DNA of 19,792 nt, taken from NCBI GenBank assembly GCA_034437315.1, contig DAOTUC010000219.1, positions 1-19,792 on the forward strand, given 5' to 3'. Numbering within the stretch: the first letter of the stretch is position 1; the number at the start of each line of letters is the position of its first letter. Below, one piece after another: positions 7,550 to 15,570 of the stretch. The notes beneath the pieces were generated by a model. It did not search any database, was not told the origin of the DNA, and was given only the letters and a program-made list of their open reading frames with translations. The position numbers were made by a program, and so were the translations under genes. The DNA comes from DSAR01 sp034437315 (GTDB lineage Bacteria > Chloroflexota > Anaerolineae > B4-G1).

Positions 7550-9289
7550 ATGGAAACGGAGATTGCAGCGCAGATATTGGTCGTGGACGACGACGGGATC
7601 AGACGGCGGGCGACGGTTCGTTTGTTACGGTCGGCCGGTTATCAGGTAGTCGAGGCCGCCACAGGCAACGACGGCCTGCGCCTGGCCCGAGAAAGCCGGC
7701 CCGACCTCGTCCTGCTGGATCGGGTGCTGCCGGACGCCGATGGTGCGGACATCTGCCAGCGGATCAAGTCGGAGTGGGCGCCTGTGCACGTCTTCATCGT
7801 GCTGATGTCGGCTATCAAAATCTCCGGCGACGATCAGGCGGATGGCCTGGGGCAGGGCGTGGCGGGGGGCGCTGACGGATACATCGCGTTGCCCATTGGC
7901 AACCGGGAATTGTTGGCCCGTGTGGAGGCCCTGCTGCGCATTCAGAGGGCCGAGGAGGCGCTGCGAGTGAGCGAGGCGCGCTTCCGCACCATATTTGAAA
8001 AATCCACCGTTGGATATTCCTTGACCGCGCCCGATGGTCAGATCAAGCAGGCGAACGCGGCTTTTGCGGGGATGTTGGGGTACAGCCTTCGGGAACTTGA
8101 ACAACTCGATTTCGTCGCCATCACCCACCCCGACGACCTGGACGAGAGTGAGGCGTGCGTGCGCTGCCTGATTTCCGGGGAACAGGATACCTACCGGATG
8201 GAGAAGCAGTATCTGCACAAGGACGGTCGCATCGTGTGGGCCATCGTCAGCACGACGCTGCTGCGAGACGCCCAGAGCGATCCGCTACATTTCATCACCA
8301 ACATCCAGGACATCACCGCGCGCAAACAGGCCGAGGATGCGCTGCGTATGAGCGAGGAGCGCTTTCGGATAGCTTTTCACACCAGCCCGGACGCCGTCAA
8401 CATCAATCGTCTTTCCGATGGCGTATATGTGGACATCAACGAAGGGTTCACGACGCTGACCGGATTCACCCGCGAGGACGTGCTCGGCAAGACGTCCGCG
8501 GACATCCAGGTGTGGTGCGATCTGACCGACCGGGAGAAGTTGGTGCGGGGATTGCAGGAAAATGGCTATTACCGGAACCTGGAGGCTCGCTTCCGGCGCA
8601 AAAACGGAGACATCGCCGTTGGGTTAATGTCAGCGGCGGTCATCTTGCTCCAGGGCGTTCCGCACATCCTGTCCATCACCCGAGACATCACCGAGCGCAA
8701 ACAGGCGGAACAGGCGCTGCGCGAGAGTGAGTTGCGCTTCCGCCAGGTCTACGAATACACGCAAGTGGGTATCGCGCAGGTGTCGCTCGAATTCATCATC
8801 AAGCACGCCAATCAGGCCTATTGCCAGATGCTCGGCTACAGCGAGGAGGAGTTGCGCGGAAAACATCTGCGCGAGATCACGCATCCCGAAATCGTCGAGG
8901 AGAACCTGCGTAAACAGGCCCAATTGGCGCGCGGCGAATTGGATCACTACCAGATGGAAAAGCAGTTTATCCACAAGCAGGGGCAGACCATCCACGGCAT
9001 CCTGGACGCCAACTTGATCCGGGATGCCTCGGGGAATCCGGCTTACTTTTTGGGCAGTGTGGTGGACATCACCGAGCGCAAACAGGCGGAGACTCAGCGC
9101 AACGAACAGCTCACCGAGCTGCGCCGCTGGCGCGAGGCCACGCTGGGCCGCGAGATGCGCATTCTCGACCTCAAGCACGAGGTGAACGAACTGCTGCGCC
9201 GCCTGGGTGAGCCGATCCGTTACTCCAGCACAGAGACTGAGGATATTCATCCGCCGGATAAGCTTTCCGTAGGAGATGGAACGGTATGA
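7550..9289 (+). CDS. REC-PAS-PAS-PAS protein without a kinase domain
   Basis: A 579-residue protein. Residues 6-130 form a receiver-like domain with acidic VVDDD (11-15) and Asp57 in LVLLDRVLP, but the conserved Lys of the K-P motif is Leu114 (YIALP), and a Gly-rich insertion (about 97-108) precedes it, so phosphorylation signalling may be altered. Three PAS modules follow at about 142-265, 268-392 and 395-515. A C-terminal helical segment (RRWREATLGREMRILDLKHE) resembles the coiled linker that usually leads into a kinase, but the protein ends soon after without HisKA or HATPase. It probably senses and passes signals by protein contact, perhaps with the kinase encoded next, whose ATG overlaps this stop by four bases. 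The ATG at 7550 has GGAAGGA 8 bases upstream; a GTG at 7544 is too close to that site. Confidence 0.9.
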   Translation: METEIAAQILVVDDDGIRRRATVRLLRSAGYQVVEAATGNDGLRLARESRPDLVLLDRVLPDADGADICQRIKSEWAPVHVFIVLMSAIKISGDDQADGLGQGVAGGADGYIALPIGNRELLARVEALLRIQRAEEALRVSEARFRTIFEKSTVGYSLTAPDGQIKQANAAFAGMLGYSLRELEQLDFVAITHPDDLDESEACVRCLISGEQDTYRMEKQYLHKDGRIVWAIVSTTLLRDAQSDPLHFITNIQDITARKQAEDALRMSEERFRIAFHTSPDAVNINRLSDGVYVDINEGFTTLTGFTREDVLGKTSADIQVWCDLTDREKLVRGLQENGYYRNLEARFRRKNGDIAVGLMSAAVILLQGVPHILSITRDITERKQAEQALRESELRFRQVYEYTQVGIAQVSLEFIIKHANQAYCQMLGYSEEELRGKHLREITHPEIVEENLRKQAQLARGELDHYQMEKQFIHKQGQTIHGILDANLIRDASGNPAYFLGSVVDITERKQAETQRNEQLTELRRWREATLGREMRILDLKHEVNELLRRLGEPIRYSSTETEDIHPPDKLSVGDGTV

Positions 9290-11415
9290 ACAACGACCGT
9301 TTATCCGATCAGACTTTGATTCACCGACTCGAGGGCAAAATACGCGAGCTCGAGCAACGCATTCAAAATCTTACTGAGATTGAGGCTGGGATTGGGACTG
9401 AGAAGGAGCATTGCGACGGAGAAAATTTTCGCCGTCTGACCGAGAACGCGCAGGATTTGATCTACCGCTACGAATTCAGCCCGCAGCGTGGCTTCACCTA
9501 CGTCAGCCCGGCCGCCACGCCCATCACCGGTTACACCCCCGAAGAGCATTACGCCGACCCCGAATTGGCCTTTAAACTCGTCCACCCTGAAGATCGTCAT
9601 TTGCTGGAGGCGATGGCGCGTGGGGAAACCGCAAGTGATCAGCCGCTCCTTCTGCGCTGGGTGCGCAAGGATGGCGAGACGATCTGGACCGAGCAGCGCA
9701 ACACGCCCATATTCAACGACGCCGGGGAACTGGTCGCCCTCGAAGGCATCGCCCGCGACGTCACCGAGCAGGTTCAGGCGAAAGAGGCGCTGATAAAGAA
9801 CGAGCGCTTTTTACAAAATGTGTTTGACGCCATTCAGGATGGCATCAGTGTGTTAGATACCGATCTCAACGTGATCCAAACCAATTGCTGGATGGAAGAG
9901 ACGTATTTCCAGCAAATGCCCCTGAAAGATCGAAAGTGCTATGTGGTATACCAGCAGCGCCAATCGCCGTGCCCCTGGTGTCCCACACTTCGAGCTATCG
10001 AATCAGGAGAACCCCACACCGAAATTGTTCCTTTTCCATCGCCTGACGACCCCACAGGCTGGATCGAGTTATCCGCTTTCCCACTCTGTGATGAGCAAGG
10101 GGATGTGATAGGCGTGATCGAATATCTCAAGGACATCACTGAGCGCAAGCGTGTGGAGCGAGCACTGTGGGAGAGCGAAGTCAAATTCAGAACGCTGGTT
10201 GATCAGGCGCCGGAAGCCTTGTTCCTGCACGATCTGGATGGTCGGATTATGGACGTCAACCAGGCCACGGTAGAGCGCTATGGTTACACCCGCGAGCAGT
10301 TGCTCCAGATGCGGGCCGGCGCCATCGACCCAGATTACGTCGAACGCGAGGACGGGGGCGCCTTTTGGCGGGAATTGAGGAAGCAAAAACTAATGAGATT
10401 TGAAGCGTGTCACCGGCGTCGAGACGGGCATATTTTCCCTGTGGAGATTCATCTGTCCGCGATAGAGTTCGGAGGCGAAGAGCGGATTCTCGCGCTGGCA
10501 AACGACATCACCGAGCGCAAACGGGCCGAAGAGCAGATGTGGGCGGCGCAAACCAAATTAGAGATATTGTTGAACGAGGCGGAGCAGTCACGTCGCGCCC
10601 TGCTCAGCGTGATAGAAGATCAGAAGATGGCGGAAGAGGAGATCCGCAAGCTCAACGTCGAATTAGAAGCGCGTGTCCGCAACCGCACCGCTCAATTGGA
10701 GGCCGCCAACCAGGAGTTGGAAGCCTTCGCCTACTCCGTCTCCCACGACTTGCGCGCTCCCCTGCGGGCGATGGACGGTTTCAGCGCCGCCCTGCTCTCC
10801 CATTACGGGGGACAGTTGGACGCGCAGGGCCAGCATTACCTGGAACGCATCCAGGCCGCTTCCAAACGGATGGGCGACTTGATCAGCGATCTGCTCAACC
10901 TGTCGCGGGTCACGCGCCGCGAGATGAGCCGCCAGCAGGTGAACCTCAGCGGGTTGGCGCGCGAGATTGCCGACGAGTTGCAAGCGGAGAGACCGCAACG
11001 GCAGGTCGAGTTCGTCATCGCCGCCGACGTGCACGTCCAGGGAGACGCGCATCTGCTGCGGGTCGTCCTGCAAAACCTGATCGGCAACGCCTGGAAGTTC
11101 ACGGGCAAGCGAGAGCGGGCACGCATCGAATTTGGTGTGCTGGATGCGTCACCCACTCGCCCGCACCCCGTCTACTTCGTGCGCGACAACGGCGTCGGTT
11201 TCGATATCACTTACGCCGATAAGCTCTTCGTCCCCTTCCAGCGCTTGCACGGGATGCGCGAATTCCCCGGCGCCGGCATTGGACTGGCGACTGTGCGGCG
11301 CATCATCGCCCGACACGGCGGGTATATCTGGACCGAGGCGGCGGTGGACGAGGGCGCGGCGTTTTATTTCACACTGGAGAGAAATTATGAAGAAAAAAAT
11401 CATTCTGCTGGTTGA
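9286..11415 (+). CDS. PAS3 sensor histidine kinase (Cph1-like core)
   Basis: A 709-residue cytoplasmic kinase. An N-terminal coiled coil (about 10-40) is followed by PAS modules at about 46-165, 170-288 and 292-410, a long helical coil (410-475), HisKA with YSVSHDLRAPLRAMDGF (His487) and HATPase with N601, DNGVGF (634-639) and GAGIGL (662-667). All key residues are intact. The core is of the type found in cyanobacterial phytochrome-like kinases that pair with small Rcp1-like regulators; such a regulator is encoded immediately downstream, overlapping by 29 bases. The second PAS has C218, C229 and C232 (KCY, then CPWCP), a cysteine pattern seen in other bacterial PAS domains and possibly metal- or redox-related. 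Start ATG preceded by AGGAGA. Confidence 0.93.
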   Translation: MNNDRLSDQTLIHRLEGKIRELEQRIQNLTEIEAGIGTEKEHCDGENFRRLTENAQDLIYRYEFSPQRGFTYVSPAATPITGYTPEEHYADPELAFKLVHPEDRHLLEAMARGETASDQPLLLRWVRKDGETIWTEQRNTPIFNDAGELVALEGIARDVTEQVQAKEALIKNERFLQNVFDAIQDGISVLDTDLNVIQTNCWMEETYFQQMPLKDRKCYVVYQQRQSPCPWCPTLRAIESGEPHTEIVPFPSPDDPTGWIELSAFPLCDEQGDVIGVIEYLKDITERKRVERALWESEVKFRTLVDQAPEALFLHDLDGRIMDVNQATVERYGYTREQLLQMRAGAIDPDYVEREDGGAFWRELRKQKLMRFEACHRRRDGHIFPVEIHLSAIEFGGEERILALANDITERKRAEEQMWAAQTKLEILLNEAEQSRRALLSVIEDQKMAEEEIRKLNVELEARVRNRTAQLEAANQELEAFAYSVSHDLRAPLRAMDGFSAALLSHYGGQLDAQGQHYLERIQAASKRMGDLISDLLNLSRVTRREMSRQQVNLSGLAREIADELQAERPQRQVEFVIAADVHVQGDAHLLRVVLQNLIGNAWKFTGKRERARIEFGVLDASPTRPHPVYFVRDNGVGFDITYADKLFVPFQRLHGMREFPGAGIGLATVRRIIARHGGYIWTEAAVDEGAAFYFTLERNYEEKNHSAG

Positions 11416-11830
11416 GGATAACCCGGACGACGAAGAACTGACCCTGTTGGCGTTGCGAGAGAGCAACATCCTGAACGAGGTCATCGTCGTTCGCGACGGC
11501 GCGGAGGCGTTGGATTATCTCTTCGCCGCCGGCGAGTACGCCGATCGCGACCCGCTCTGCACGCCGCAACTCATCCTGCTCGATTTGAAATTGCCCAAGT
11601 TGGGTGGGCTGGAGGTGCTGGAACGGTTACGCGCCGACCCACGCACTCGGCTGATCCCGGTGGTGGTGCTGACCTCCTCCAGCGAGGAGGAAGACGTCGT
11701 CGCCAGTTACCGGCTGGGGGCTAACAGTTACGTGCGCAAACCGGTTGAGTTTCACCGTTTCGCCAACGCCGTGCGACAACTGGGGCTCTACTGGCTGCTG
11801 CTCAACGAATTCCCGCCGGCCGAAGCGTAG
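11387..11830 (+). CDS. Single-domain response regulator (Rcp1-like)
   Basis: A 147-residue protein that is one receiver domain with no output domain. It has E10/D11 (LLVEDNPDD), the phospho-acceptor Asp66 (LILLDLKLP), LTSSS and RKP with the conserved Lys. The extended loop before the Asp, with FAAGEYADRD, is typical of Rcp1-type regulators, which commonly receive phosphate from Cph1-like kinases. The gene starts inside the end of the upstream kinase gene (29-base overlap, GGAGAG six bases before the ATG), which strongly suggests translational coupling and a cognate pair. Output is presumably through protein-protein contact. Confidence 0.93.
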   Translation: MKKKIILLVEDNPDDEELTLLALRESNILNEVIVVRDGAEALDYLFAAGEYADRDPLCTPQLILLDLKLPKLGGLEVLERLRADPRTRLIPVVVLTSSSEEEDVVASYRLGANSYVRKPVEFHRFANAVRQLGLYWLLLNEFPPAEA

Positions 11831-11850
11831 GGCCAATGCAAGGAGTGCAT

Positions 11851-12819
11851 ATGTACGCGCTACAACTCGATGATAAACAACTCCGTCTCGTGAAGGACTA
11901 CCCTAGGCCGGAACCGCCCCCCGGGGAGGCGCTCGTCCGCGTGACCCTGGCGGGAATCTGTAACACCGACCTGGAACTGGCGCGGGGCTACATGCAATTC
12001 CAGGGCGTACCGGGCCACGAATTCGTCGGTGTGGTCGAGCGTGCGCCGGGGGCCGAGGCGTGGGAGGGCCGCCGCGTGGTCGGCGAGATCAACGCCGCTT
12101 GCGGCGAGTGTCCCACCTGCCGGGCGGGCCGCCCGACGCACTGCCCCCACCGCACCACGCTGGGCATCGACCATCGCGACGGCGCTTTCGCCGAATATCT
12201 GACGCTGCCTGTGCGCAACCTCCACCCGGCGCCCGACGCTCTGCCCGACGAAGTCGCCGTCTTCACCGAACCGCTGGCCGCCGCCTGCCAGATATTGGAA
12301 CAACAGCCCATCCGCCCCAGCGACCGCGTGATCGTGCTCGGCGACGGTAAGCTGGGGCTGCTGTGCGCTCAGGTCGTCTCCCTCACCGGTTGCGACCTGA
12401 CGCTCGTCGGACACCACCCGGAGAAGCTGGCGATAGCCGCCCGGCGCGGCATCGACGCGCAACTGGGCGACGAAGTAATTAATGCGAACACAGCCGACCT
12501 GGTGATCGAGGCCACCGGCCATCCGTCCGGTTACCGGGCCGCCCGGCGCATCGTTCGCCCGCGGGGGGTGATCGTGCTCAAATCGACCTTTCACGGCGAC
12601 GTTGAGGCCGACCTGACCATGGCCGTGGTCGACGAAATCACTCTGCTCGGTTCCCGTTGCGGCCCCTTCCCGCCGGCCCTGCGCCTGTTGGCGCGCGGCC
12701 TGGTCGACGTCACGCCTCTCATCCAGGCCCGTTATCCCCTTTCCCAGGGCCTTGAGGCCATCGAACGGGCTGCCCAGCCGGGCGCGTTGAAAGTCTTGAT
12801 TGATGTGAATGAAAGTTGA
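11851..12819 (+). CDS. Zinc-dependent MDR-family alcohol dehydrogenase-like protein
   Basis: A 322-residue medium-chain dehydrogenase/reductase. Likely catalytic zinc ligands are C37 (GICNTD), H56-E57 (GHEFVG) and E140; the structural zinc site is C84, C87, C90 and C98 (ACGECPTC then THC). A Rossmann nucleotide loop, LGDGKLGLL, starts near residue 163. It is somewhat shorter than classical alcohol or threonine dehydrogenases (about 340-350) and fits the compact MDR subgroup with the phrase LAGICNTDLELARGYM; the substrate is unknown. The ATG at 11851 is chosen because AAGGAG lies just upstream; an in-frame ATG at 11836 precedes that site. It follows the response regulator after 20 bases, so it is probably co-transcribed with the signalling genes. 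Confidence 0.88.
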   Translation: MYALQLDDKQLRLVKDYPRPEPPPGEALVRVTLAGICNTDLELARGYMQFQGVPGHEFVGVVERAPGAEAWEGRRVVGEINAACGECPTCRAGRPTHCPHRTTLGIDHRDGAFAEYLTLPVRNLHPAPDALPDEVAVFTEPLAAACQILEQQPIRPSDRVIVLGDGKLGLLCAQVVSLTGCDLTLVGHHPEKLAIAARRGIDAQLGDEVINANTADLVIEATGHPSGYRAARRIVRPRGVIVLKSTFHGDVEADLTMAVVDEITLLGSRCGPFPPALRLLARGLVDVTPLIQARYPLSQGLEAIERAAQPGALKVLIDVNES

Positions 12820-12835
12820 TTTGGAGGTTGTCCAT

Positions 12836-13618
12836 ATGTCCGATACCATCACGCTGCTATCCTGGAACGTCAACGGCATCCGCGCATCCCACCGCAAGGG
12901 TTTCCTCGACTGGCTGTTCGAGTCTCGGCCCGACATTCTCGGCCTGCAAGAGAGCCGCGCCGAAGAGCGCCAGCTCCCCCAGAAGCTCGCCCAGCCGGCG
13001 GGTTACCGGGGCTACTGGAACCATTCGCGCCGCAAAAAGGGGTACAGCGGCACTGGCCTGCTCACGCGGATAGAGCCGTTGGACGTCCAGTTTGGGCTGG
13101 GCGTCGAAGCGTTCGACCAGGAGGGGCGCACGATCATCGCCCGGTATCCGTCCTTTACCTTGCTCAACTGCTATTTTCCCAACGGCGGGCGCGACCTCAG
13201 CCGCGTGCCTTTCAAGATGGCGTTCTACGAGGCGTTTTTGGGGAAGTGCGAGGAACTCCGCGCCGAGGGGCAAGCGCTCATCTTTTGCGGCGACGTCAAC
13301 ACCGCCCACCGGGAGATCGACCTGGCCCATCCCAAGGCGAATGAGGGCAACACCGGTTTCCTGCCGGAAGAGCGGGCCTGGATCGACGCCGTTTTAGAGG
13401 CGGGATACGTGGACACCTTCCGCCATTTCCATCCGGACCTGACGGAACAATACACCTGGTGGTCGATGCCGACCCGGGCGCGGGAGCGGAACGTGGGGTG
13501 GCGCATCGACTACTTCTTCGCCGCCGAGGAAGTGATGGGCCGCGTCGCCGACGCCTTCATCCTGCCGGACGTGATGGGCAGCGATCATTGCCCGGTGGGG
13601 TTGAGACTTCGCAGATGA
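12836..13618 (+). CDS. xthA: Exodeoxyribonuclease III
   Basis: A 260-residue endonuclease/exonuclease/phosphatase-fold enzyme of usual ExoIII length. It has SWNVNGIRA (residues 9-17), the metal-binding Glu39 in LGLQES, Y113 in NCYFPNGG, D153/N155 in CGDVNTAHREIDLAHPK, and D250/H251 in the terminal GSDHCPV. Its role is AP-site incision and 3'-end repair in base-excision repair. The ATG at 12836 has TGGAGG 8 bases upstream; the frame extends to an ATG at 12809, but that would overlap the dehydrogenase and lacks a better site. The gap to the dehydrogenase is 16 bases. It converges with the pseudokinase gene, with only 11 bases between the two stops and no visible terminator. Confidence 0.95.
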   Translation: MSDTITLLSWNVNGIRASHRKGFLDWLFESRPDILGLQESRAEERQLPQKLAQPAGYRGYWNHSRRKKGYSGTGLLTRIEPLDVQFGLGVEAFDQEGRTIIARYPSFTLLNCYFPNGGRDLSRVPFKMAFYEAFLGKCEELRAEGQALIFCGDVNTAHREIDLAHPKANEGNTGFLPEERAWIDAVLEAGYVDTFRHFHPDLTEQYTWWSMPTRARERNVGWRIDYFFAAEEVMGRVADAFILPDVMGSDHCPVGLRLRR

Positions 13619-13629
13619 CGGATACCGCC

Positions 13630-15468
13630 CTAGGACGTCAGGGCCCGGCGAACGGCGGCGGCTAATCGATTTGCGTCAAAAGGCTTGTGCACCACGTCGA
13701 TAAAACCCTCCGATCGCAGTTTCCGCAAATCTTTCTGTGAGATGTAGCCGGTAATCGCGATCGCTTTCAGATCCGGCGCGAGTGCTTTCAGCGCTTGCAC
13801 CAGGTCCCGTCCCCCCATCTCTGGCATGGCCAGATCGGTGATCACCAGGTCGACGCGCTCGGCCGAGCGGTAGACCTCCAGACCGGCCGCTCCGTTCGGG
13901 GCGGTCAACACCTGGTAGCCCAGTGATTCCAACAAATCCTTCCCCAATAGCTGGATGCGGGCCTCGTCCTCGACCAGGAGGATGATTTCCCCCGCCCCGC
14001 GTAAAGAGACTAACCCCTCTGGCCCGTCCAACGGTTCCACCGCCGCCGTTTCGTGGATCGGGAGGTAGATGCGGAAGGTGAGCCCGCCATCTGGTGACGC
14101 CTCAACGTCGATGCGCCCCTCGTGCTGCTGGACAATGCCATAGACCTGGGCCAACTCCATACCCGTTCGCTTGCCCGGCGACGCGGGGATGAAGAACGGC
14201 TCGAAAATGTGGGGTAAATCCTGGGCTGGGATTGAGAATCCGGTGTCGGAAACGGTGATGCACGCCCACACGCCCGGCAGCATCTCCTCCAGCGGCGGCG
14301 CGTCCCCCGGTTCCACCGTCACAGCGGAAAGGCCGACGAACAGCGCTCCGCCCTCCGGCATTGCGTCCCGCGCGTTGAACATCAGGTTCATCACCGCCTG
14401 CTGGATGCGCGTGGGGTCGGCGTTGACCGTCAATTGCTCCTCCGCCGTCCCGGTCGTCAGGGTGATGTGATCGGGGAGCGCTCGCTGCACGACGTCCACG
14501 ATCTTTCGTATCGCGGCCTGGAGGTCAATGGGGCGCGGTTCGAGTGGGGCGCGACGGCTGAAGTCCAATATCTGATCGACCAGGCCGGCCGCCCGTTTCG
14601 CCTCGTCCAGGATGCCGGACAGGCCCGACGAGATTTCTGGGGCAAGATCGGGGCGCGTCATCAGCGTCTGGGTGTATAACACGATGGAGGCCAGAAGGTT
14701 GTTGAAATCGAGCGCAATGCCGACCGCCAACTGACCGACCGCTGCCAGGCGCTCCTGTTTGCGCATCAACGCCTCGGCCCGTTTGCGCTCGGTGATGTCG
14801 ACCGCCACCGTCAGCACGCAATGTTCTACCCATCCGCGCCGTTCCAGGGGCATTTTGCTCACCTGGAACCACCGAGGGGCGGCGTCTGGACGGGCGATCG
14901 GCGTCTCTGGCTTGACGAGCGTCTCTTGAAACTCCAGGACGTACCGGTCATACGCCATCAATTGTTGCGCCGATTCGACGCTAATCTGGGCCCGTTCGGC
15001 GAAATCGAGATCGGTCAACCCTTTCATCTGTTCAGGCGTCGTGTCGTAGAAGCGGGCGATGGTCTCATTGGCCAGGATGTACCCTCCCTCTTGATCTTTG
15101 ACCGAGATGAAGTTGGGACTCGCGTCCAGAACCCGCCGCAACAGCGCTTCGCTCTCACGCAGCGCTTGTTCGGCCAGATCGCGCGCCTCCGAACGCTCGC
15201 GGAACGCCAGGCCGTAGGTCATCAGCAGTTCCATCAACACGGCTGAGGCGACGCCGCTGATGTCCGACAGGGTCATGTCCGGGTTCTGTTGCGCCAGGCG
15301 GCTCAGGGCTGCTTCGTGTATCTCGACGATGTCCTCCGGCTGGAAATCGGCTAGAACCAACGCTCGCCCTAACTGGGCCGCCGACATCAACAATTCCTCT
15401 TCTGGACGGTCGATGTACGCGCTTAAAAGGTCGAAATATTTATCTCGCTCCGATTTATACGTCATCAT
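13630..15468 (-). CDS. RsbU_N-PAS-degenerate histidine kinase-REC protein (likely pseudokinase)
   Basis: A 612-residue protein. Residues 10-95 match the RsbT-binding N-terminal domain of RsbU: YFDLLSAYI, PEDIVEIHEAAL and LMELLMTYGLAFRE align with YHQLLSRYI, PEEIISIHRKVL and LIEVMIGYGMAYQE of B. subtilis RsbU as I recall it. A PAS module lies at 106-232. The HisKA segment reads VGIALDFNN, with Leu253 (codon at 14710-14712, CTC) where the phospho-acceptor His should be. The HATPase keeps N365 but has DTGFS (Ser412 for Gly) and GKRTGMEL (Arg434 and Glu438 for Gly). The C-terminal receiver is intact (D501, D545, T573, K595). Autophosphorylation is therefore unlikely. The gene lies 90 bases downstream of rsbT on the same strand, like rsbT-rsbU. 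The ATG at 15468 sits in a 10-bp tandem duplication that creates a second upstream start out of frame. Confidence 0.88.
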   Translation of the reverse strand: MMTYKSERDKYFDLLSAYIDRPEEELLMSAAQLGRALVLADFQPEDIVEIHEAALSRLAQQNPDMTLSDISGVASAVLMELLMTYGLAFRERSEARDLAEQALRESEALLRRVLDASPNFISVKDQEGGYILANETIARFYDTTPEQMKGLTDLDFAERAQISVESAQQLMAYDRYVLEFQETLVKPETPIARPDAAPRWFQVSKMPLERRGWVEHCVLTVAVDITERKRAEALMRKQERLAAVGQLAVGIALDFNNLLASIVLYTQTLMTRPDLAPEISSGLSGILDEAKRAAGLVDQILDFSRRAPLEPRPIDLQAAIRKIVDVVQRALPDHITLTTGTAEEQLTVNADPTRIQQAVMNLMFNARDAMPEGGALFVGLSAVTVEPGDAPPLEEMLPGVWACITVSDTGFSIPAQDLPHIFEPFFIPASPGKRTGMELAQVYGIVQQHEGRIDVEASPDGGLTFRIYLPIHETAAVEPLDGPEGLVSLRGAGEIILLVEDEARIQLLGKDLLESLGYQVLTAPNGAAGLEVYRSAERVDLVITDLAMPEMGGRDLVQALKALAPDLKAIAITGYISQKDLRKLRSEGFIDVVHKPFDANRLAAAVRRALTS

Positions 15469-15480
15469 ACGTCATCATAC
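15457..15480 (-). repeat. 10-bp tandem duplication over the pseudokinase start codon
   Basis: On the minus strand GTATGATGAC is present twice in tandem, followed by GTAT. Each unit carries a double ATG. The downstream pair (15463-15468) opens the 612-codon gene. The upstream pair is shifted by 10 bases and reads only seven codons (MMTYDDV) before TAA, overlapping the main start. The only Shine-Dalgarno-like run (AAGGGGG) is nearer the upstream pair. Confidence 0.85.
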
Positions 15481-15549
15481 CCCCTTGTTTTAGGTCGTCG
15501 TTACAGTTCGGCTTGCTCAAGGCCGAGGTGGGCGCATACACGGGCCGTT

Positions 15550-15570
15550 AGGCGCTGCCTAGGAGCGCCT
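15550..15570 (-). other. 21-bp near-palindrome across the rsbT stop codon
   Basis: AGGCGCT and AGCGCCT are perfect inverted arms around GCCTAGG, which itself contains the palindrome CCTAGG. The rsbT stop TAG lies in the centre. No T-run follows on the minus strand, so it may be an intercistronic stem or a protein site rather than a terminator. Confidence 0.4.

Noticed and set aside
11860..12936. Long minus-strand open frame (358 codons) opposite the dehydrogenase
   Set aside because: It lies opposite a gene with clear zinc-site and Rossmann motifs, shows no recognisable protein features, and is expected in GC-rich DNA. The same applies to long antisense frames at 2611-3480 (plus), 4393-5406, 6454-7302 and 18609-19397 (minus).
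13619..13629. A shared bidirectional terminator between exonuclease III and the pseudokinase gene
   Set aside because: Only 11 bases separate the stops, and no stem with a T-run is visible there.
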